DNA of 64,000 nucleotides. Origin: Oscheius onirici (taxonomy: Eukaryota > Nematoda > Chromadorea > Rhabditida > Rhabditidae). A model generated the notes under the pieces. The model worked only from the letters and a program-made list of their open reading frames with translations. It made no database searches and was not told the origin of the DNA. Positions within the stretch are counted from its first letter, which is position 1, and the number at the start of each line of letters is the position of its first letter. Below are positions 57,815 to 64,000 of this stretch, piece after piece. The stretch is taken from contig OW051472.1 in NCBI GenBank assembly GCA_932521025.1, forward strand, positions 930,001-994,000. Reading direction: 5' to 3'. Position numbers and translations under genes: made by a program.

Positions 57815-60800
57815 TATCGACCTACTGAATGATAATGTACCCTTGTCAACTTGCTCCCCCGTTCCCTGCTTCTCGGTCCCACTACTCTTACTACTCTCCT
57901 ATTGTCCCATACTGTTCTCTCCTACTGGCTCACTGTATTTCCTTGTCTTTTATTTTTCTTGTCCATCTTACCTACTGTCCATCTGTCTTTCTCTCTATCT
58001 CTCAGTCCAATAGTCAACTTTTTCAAACTTCGATCACATCTCCTCTCTCCGCATCATGGGGAAGTGTACAAACAGCCCTCAAGGCCAGGCGTTCTCCTTT
58101 TCCTTTACGACCCTCCTCAAAGCCGGGTAGCGCTTTTTATGAGCGACCGGGATGGGACTCTTAAAGATTGAATGGTCCTATAGTCGGTCAAAGAACAGCT
58201 TCTCTGATCAGTAGTGAAATCTTCTGTTTCCCATAATAAAATGGTCCGTTTCTCTCTCGTATCGTGTACACGACTCCTCTGTTCACTCCGATTTGCAAAT
58301 ATTTTTCAGAGTCGCGGGAGAGAGGGTCCGAAAGAGCCCCCGCTCGTGTATGTGTGCTCTGTGAAATGTAGAGCCGTTGTTCAGAGATCACTCAGCTGTA
58401 CGGGAGAACGAAGTCCTGAGGGTACTGAAATATCTGGAAATCGAACTGAACAAGGAGAGAGTACAGAGAGTGATAGTACGGAGGAACAGATCTGAAGGGA
58501 CAAACATAAGATTCATGACACTGGTTTTAAACTTAGGGTAAGTGTCAAGAGGAAAGGAATAGGGAACCTACTGAACCAGATTCCAGACCGTCTGAATGTC
58601 CTATATTCTGGGAGAGTACTTTTGGAGATACCCTATTCCCACTAGTCTTGTCTACTGAACTGAAGAGTACAGTAAAAGGTGCCCAACCTCCCATGATGGA
58701 ATTGTTCCCATTAATTTTATCCACTGAACAGTTTCATGTCTCTGATGCTTACTCTTTGACACAGTTCTGTTACTAGGTACAAATAGTTCCAGTTGACTTC
58801 TCTCTCAGTACTTTTAACGGTCCTAGCTTTTACCGTAGGTTGTACTGTGTCTTTCTGTCTCATAGTTTCTCAACCTCTCTACCACTACTGGTATCAAGTT
58901 TGCACCAAGCAAACTCTCTCTGTTCCTCTGTTCAGTACTCTTGACTTCTATTCTTCGTCCAACAGTACTGAACTCCAATAGTCTGGATATTGTATGTCTC
59001 AGTTCCTGAACAACTACTGAACACAGTATCGTACTCTCTTCCAATCCGGTCTCTGAATCAGACTATCCTTCATGACTGCTGATCAATAACTGTAATTCTC
59101 AGTTACCGACAATTTATACTGAAACTAACTAGTACTCTCTTTTCTGGATTAGACCATTCTTCCTTCCTGACAACTGATCAGTCTCTCTCCTTCCAACAGG
59201 ACCAAAACCCATCTCACTCTCTTTTCCACTGTTTGCCTATCTAGAGCTGTTTGTGTGTTTATTTCAAACAAACTTTTTTCGCTCTCTCTCTCTCTCTCTG
59301 CCAGAGAAAGACTCTGAGACTCTCTCTCTTTCTCTCTCTTACGTCAAGCCTGAGTGAGGGAGTCGCCGCTCAGCGGCAAACTTTGACTGCAATTGTGGTG
59401 TCGAGTTGTCGAACAAACATGGAGAGAGATCAGGCCACCCGCCCCGACGTCAATAGCCTTTCAAGTTCGAAAGAAAATCGAAGATCGCTGAGTGAAAGAC
59501 GATAGTTTTGTATTCAGATATGAGCTGAAATGTGCCTTGAGGGATCAAAAAAAGATGAAAAAATATTTGCCCTCAGCGCCGTTATCCTTGATCGAGGTGA
59601 TTCGCGAGGTCGACCGATTGATAGGTCAACAAATGTGGTGGTGAGGACAGGGAAGAGAAAGTATAGGGTTCAGAGACAGGGAGGGTTTTGGTAATATCTG
59701 TAAGAGTCAGTGACAGGAACAGTAGTGAAACCTGGATCAGTCAACCCCTTTTTCTGGATCAGTCACCCACTGCTGACTTTGTCTTCTCCACTCAGACTTC
59801 GGAACATAAAGAGTCGGACAATGAACTAGAAACTAGAGAGTAACGCTGTTTCGTAAAACCTCTATTAGAAGCCCCCCCCCCTTACGAAAGGTAGGCAATT
59901 GCGTATTCACGTTTTTTTCAGTCAAGACGACATTTTTTCAGCATTTTTTATGTTCTTCAAAGTTGTAGAGGACGTTACGGTACTCTGACTCTTCTGCAAA
60001 GTATTCACTGAATCTAGACAGAGAAGCCTTACCTGACTCTGTCCTGAATGGGAGGTACGGATGTAGATCTAGAGACTCTGCTTCAGAGATTACACTGAAT
60101 CGGTCCCGAAGTACTCATAAGGATCTGGACAGATCTCAAACTGGGGTATACTCGTTCGAAAGAGGTGGTCTGACAAGAGAAGGAACTGAACAGAGTTGTA
60201 CTGTACTCAGAATTTCAGTAACTTTCAGTCTTTGGTAACTATGGACTCACGCCTCTAATGATTGTTTCTCTCCCCATAATGACTGTTGACAGAGTCACTC
60301 AGGTAGAGAGTATAGTAAGGAAAAAAACCAGGGTATTCTCAGTCTGACTTTTCTTTCATCAACGTACATGATCTCTCTTTCGAGAGATGGCCAGACAACT
60401 CTCATAGAAACTGGTAAACATAATATATGACCATGAGTCGCATCTCTTCTCTCCCATTATTTCAGTACAGATTGCTGTGACTAGTGCCGGCGATCAAAAC
60501 GCATTTTTTTCAGATTGTGGGGATGAATTGAAATACCTACCGATCCATCATTATCGCTGCCGTAGAGAACGGGGGGAAGAGAGAAAAATGATGAATCTGT
60601 CGTTCGGTTTTTCTGATCCAAGTCTTTGACTATACAATTGGGCGATCCAGACAAAGTATGAAAAATCAACAGATCACTGATTTCCGAACTCTGACCAGGA
60701 CTACCAGTCTAAACTTTCCTAAATCAATGTTTACTACTCGGTACACAACCGGATTTAGCCAGACATACTCTGAAAGGATTTTCTGTACAAACTACAGGAC

Positions 60801-61625
60801 AATGTCATTGTCTCTTTTCGAAATGACTCATAGCATATTCTAGAGGGACCGAGAGGTAAACATAGTCCTGTTGACTGGGGTCTGGAAGATGGACCAAATG
60901 ATTCCTCTGGTGTTTTTTTGGATGAGGGGAAGAGTACATCATGGGGGACTGGAAGATAAGGACAGTAACAGTGACTCTCTAATTCCTACACCAAAGATCT
61001 CCAGTGACTTCATTCCGATCGCAACAACCCGCAGTCCTGCTGCCAGTCTGATTTATAGCGCTTTGTACGACCCAGGGTCCGGCGGCAGTCAGCCGCCACA
61101 GCTACACAATAACATCATTACCGTATATTTATTGGGGACGGCTGACCGACAATAAAGCCAACCGAGGGAGATTTATGACAGTTAATTAGCGAGACAATTA
61201 GTGGCGGCTACCCTGGGGAGAGGATAAGAAGGGGACCGGCAGGAAAGAAATTAACTGGAGAACAGGTGATCCGTCATGGAGTGGGAATTTGAGAGATTGG
61301 GACAGAGGGACAGAAGGACAGAGAGTTTCATTTTCCAACTGTTCCAGGCACAATTTCCAACACTCTTCCCATCACCCAGCTGTCATTTCTCTGATAAATG
61401 ACCGTTCCCTTCCAGAGACTGAATCGAGAAAAAAGGCCTGACCCAGGTGATTTATTGCCTGTAAGAAGAACTTCGGGAGAATCGGGTGCACGTGGTCGAC
61501 TCCGACTACGAGGCCATAAATCAGCCGGAACGACGGCTCAATGAAGACAAGTCGCAACATTAGATTGAATGGAAGACGGGGGAACGTAAAAAGTTATAAA
61601 TGTGGTAAAAAAAAGTTCACTGTAT
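57815..61625. other. gene-poor stretch upstream of the IER-like gene, part 4
   Basis: Degenerate tracts at 58540-59200 and 59980-60480, pyrimidine tracts at 57830-58030, a partial TACCGTA-family copy (59852-59985) and an AP-1 heptamer at 60824. Complex islands lie at 59340-59480 (CGACGTCAATAG), 61010-61215 (TTTATGACAGTTAATTAG) and 61380-61560 (GTGATTTATTG). No gene supported. Confidence 0.45.
59852..59985. mobile_element. partial TACCGTA-family MITE
   Basis: ACCTCTATTAGAAGC, then C9, then GCAATTGCGTATTCACG and CAAAGTTGTAGAGGACG match the left half of 48066-48306. The right half is missing. Confidence 0.55.
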
Positions 61626-63659
61626 TTAACTCCATATACGACTTATAAAAGCTTTGAATCCACGATGGTAGCCATTGGCATAGGACGACTGGAAGATGAT
61701 CATTTCCGAACCGGAGACTGTTGAGATGGAAGAGGGAATAATTCCTCCTGTGTAACTAAAATTAAATTACTAAAAATAAAGGAAAAAAAATCACGAGGCG
61801 AGGAGCGTCTGATTAGTTGTAGCGTAGCCTCCATTATAAATTCTCACAAAGGCATAGTTGCTGCCCAGCTCAAAGTCAAGAAAAGTGATGTTCGCACTGT
61901 AATTGAATGCGTAGACACAAATCATATTATCCTCGTAATGGTTCGGATAGAAGGGAGAAGTAATCTGGAAAGATGCAACGATTTACAGAGAAAACTTACT
62001 ATAGCTTTTGAAATGGTAATCTCATAAACACTATTGCATCCACTAGACAGGGTAATTTCTGGAAAAAGCCCTGGTAATAATTATTATTAAAAAAAGCGAC
62101 CCGCGAAAAGAAAGGTGGTTTGGACTCGGCAAAAACAGGGCAATACAAAAACGGGGCAATATTATTTTGGGTCAAAGTAAAACCATAACACCGTCTGAAC
62201 GAAGCTGAAAGTGACGTTGTTTGTGGTTTTACTTTGACCCAAAATAATATTGCACCGTTTTTGTATTGCCCTGTTTTTGTAAACTCCAAACCACCTCTCT
62301 CTTTGCGGGTCGCTTTTTATAAATAATAAGGTTGGCAACGCCCTTCCAGATCTAAAGTTACCTACTATCCCCCATTTTTTGCTTCGCCTGAACCACTTGA
62401 AAACCGTTTCTGTATAGGAACTGCCAAAAACAGAAGCAAAGTCTTCGCACTTGTCTCCCAATAGTGACTTGTCTAAACTTGTTACACTAACTCCTTTCCC
62501 CTTAATTGTGCGCACAAATTGCTCCATTTTGATTGTCAATTAAAGCTTCCGACAGACACACTAACACACACAGAGACCTTAAAATAGATAATTGTCATCT
62601 TTTTGCTAAATGTTCGAAGAATATTTTCTGTCGCTCACTACTAACAAAAAACGCTGAATTTAAAACACCAGGTGTCCAAAAAATTAAGCGCGAAATTGCG
62701 GCTAAGTCCGGAAAATCGCATCTGAGGAGACTCATTCAGAATTATCCAATCGATCTGAAAGTTTGCGCGCAACAAATTTGAAACTCCAGTCAAAATTTGG
62801 AGTCAATCGGTTCGGTATATTTTCCACACCAACCTGTGTTACCGAATACGGAAGACATCGACATCAAATTTTTATTTTTCAACCTATCGACCACAAATTT
62901 TTTTTCTAGGTCAATTGTGGTGATCTTTTTCAAAGGAAAAAACTTCAGACCGATTGGATGAATGGGATTCGAGTTATCGCGATTTTCATTTTTCAGCGCG
63001 CCGCACTAAGCCAACAGGAAACCAAACCACCGCTCGCAAATGTGGGTAATCTTTTTGTCTCTGACTCTCAGTCTCTGTCTTTATTTCAACTCACGAGAAG
63101 AATCCTTAACATATTTGCAAACAAAAGAGCCGACCATAGAACAAGGAACATTTGACCATTTTTCTTTTCCTACTCCAAGTGTTTCCAAAGCCACACATTC
63201 ACCCAAATCGTAGCGAATCTGTCCGTTAAGGAATCCATTGAAGCTCGTAGTATTGAAGGGTGTACCGTCGTCGAAGGCGCAGTCATTCGCGTCGTAGCAA
63301 CTCAAACCGATGAACAATGACCCGGTGAAGGGGTCAGAGTCGACAAAGTATTGGTTTTCCTAAAAAAAAATTTTGGGCTTTTTGTTCGTAGGACTAACTC
63401 TGGCGCTGATAATGGAAGGCAAGAAGGCGCCGTCCTGAGCACATCGCGCCTGGGCAGCTTGCCTCGTGTAGTAGTTGATAAATACTTTGTAGCAGGCATA
63501 GTTAAGGTTATTACTATTGTCGTAATATGTGTAAGAAGTATAGCCAGCTGGACAGTTTACGTAGTTACTAGCTGAATAAAATACGGTGCAACTTGCTAAG
63601 TTTTGTCTCACCTGAGAGGCAAAAGTTGGAAAGAGAGCAAGGAGTACAAGAAGTCGCAT
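61626..63659 (-). CDS. clec: secreted C-type lectin with CTLD and CUB domains
   Basis: Five minus-strand exons join in phase: 63399-63659, 63095-63359, 62000-62058, 61795-61964 and 61626-61755 (294 residues). Signal peptide MRLLVLLALFPTFAS, then a CTLD with NCPAGYTSYTYYDNS, CYKVFINYYTRQAAQARC, GAFLPSI, LFIGLSCYD, ECVALE and FVCKY. A CUB domain follows: SSGCNSVYEITIS, ITSPFYPNHYEDNMIC, ITFLDFELGSN, FVRIYNGG, ISTVSGSEMIIFQSS and RGFKAFI. CTLD-CUB order is common among secreted nematode lectins induced in gut immunity. Small introns are 35-39 nt. The fourth donor C|GTGAGT joins across 1.04 kb containing a foldback element. AATAAA just beyond that donor (near 63086) could instead end a CTLD-only transcript of 179 residues. 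No EPN/QPD sugar motif. Confidence 0.85.
62076..62330. mobile_element. near-perfect foldback element in the CTLD-CUB intron
   Basis: AAAAAGCGACCCGCGAAAAG ... GGTGGTTTGGA ... GGGCAATACAAAAACGG ... TTATTTTGGGTCAAAGTAAA on the left is mirrored on the right; the loop is about 50 nt. Directly beyond it lies the inverted terminal word of the 10132/11451 repeat (GGTTGGCAACGCCC). Confidence 0.75.
62365..62540 (-). other. short open frame inside the CTLD-CUB intron
   Basis: The minus ORF from about 62527 reads MEQFVRTIKGKGVSVTSLDK and then GDKCEDFASVFGSSYTETVF, up to KKWGIV before a GTAACT donor-like site. Composition is protein-like, but no family is recognised. It could be an exon of a transposon or a nested gene. 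Confidence 0.25.
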
Positions 63660-63670
63660 GCTAGAATGTT

Positions 63671-63711
63671 CTATAAATTGCCAGAAAAGCTTCGACGGGT
63701 AAGAAAGATAA
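63671..63711 (-). promoter_or_regulatory. TATA-like and GATA sites of the CTLD-CUB gene
   Basis: CTATAAATTG (63671-63680) lies 12-21 bp before the ATG and AGATAA (63706-63711) about 50 bp before it. The arrangement parallels the two-CTLD lectin at 12.2 kb. Confidence 0.35.
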
Positions 63712-63778
63712 CGGGGAAAATGCGGTCTTATAACCAAAGCAAAGTCTCTAAAAACTCGTTCAATCCAAATATCAATTT

Positions 63779-63841
63779 ATAGCTAGATATTTTGTACTAA
63801 CTCGAAAACAGAAAAGACAACAAGCAGTACAAGAAAACGCA
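63779..63841 (-). pseudogene. leftover duplicated lectin first exon
   Basis: MRFLVLLVVFSVFE closely matches the signal peptide MRLLVLLALFPTFA of the gene just downstream. The frame ends at TAG after LVQNI, and the promoter of the intact gene follows immediately, so no lectin body remains. A donor GA|GTTAGT exists but does not give an open join to the CTLD exon. Probably a tandem-duplication remnant. Confidence 0.5.
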
Positions 63842-64000
63842 TCCTGGAATTATCGACACTCTGTCCCTGATGGCTCCTCGAGAAGATAGCGACATAATCC
63901 AGCTGTAGAACACAGTCAGAGATGCTATCAGGTCTCCACTTCTCTCTGGAAGGAAAAGTCGACATGAGACGTCGGAAAACTGAAAAAAAAATAAAAATAA

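Overview
The window looks like chromosomal DNA from a free-living rhabditid-type nematode. Introns are tiny: 35-44 nt is common, several are exactly 36 nt, and acceptors read TTTTCAG or TTTTAG. Gene families are nematode-like: a serpentine class-H chemoreceptor, secreted and membrane C-type lectins (one with CTLD plus CUB), and a Gly/Met-rich small peptide. All gene models below were spliced by eye by matching donor and acceptor phases.

Left arm (1-14 kb) is gene-dense. It holds the 3' end of an unrecognised gene (149-1286, +), a four-TM LAPTM-like protein with a PPxY tail (4152-6286, +), a probable type II membrane C-type lectin (7264-8430, +), an srh-type receptor (8633-9999, -), a Gly/Met-rich peptide with an apparent one-base frameshift (10577-10794, +) and a secreted two-CTLD lectin with a mucin-like linker (12271-14037, +). 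Almost every long intron here is long because a foldback element sits in it.

Centre (14-61.6 kb) is a gene desert by nematode standards. The only convincing protein gene is a two-exon gene of the IER2/IER5 (immediate early response) family at 32906-33823 (-), with a GC-rich probable 5' UTR exon at about 34.76-34.98 kb. The rest alternates three things: kilobases of degenerate GAGTC/GACTC/ACTGT/CTCTCT sequence, unusually rich in the AP-1 heptamer TGA(G/C)TCA; several hundred-bp islands of more complex sequence with CRE, homeodomain, forkhead and GATA-like words; and inserted palindromic elements. A separate 42-bp interspersed repeat fills 14.6-17.8 kb. A 167-bp (CT)n tract and a GGGACA hexamer array lie at 54.2-54.5 kb.

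Right end (61.6-63.9 kb, -) has a CTLD-CUB lectin gene and, just upstream of it, a leftover duplicated first exon.

Mobile elements are nearly all non-autonomous foldback/MITE types. One family uses TTAA target sites (four copies, one carrying a tRNA-like segment). One Tc1/mariner-like palindrome has TACCGTA ends (about five copies). Two elements have clean 8-bp target duplications (hAT-like), one of them nested inside another palindrome that has a 5-bp duplication. One RTE-like LINE tail is present. Seven degenerate tRNA-like segments with B-box-like sequence are scattered across the window. No CRISPR, rRNA, intact tRNA or retrovirus-like element was seen.
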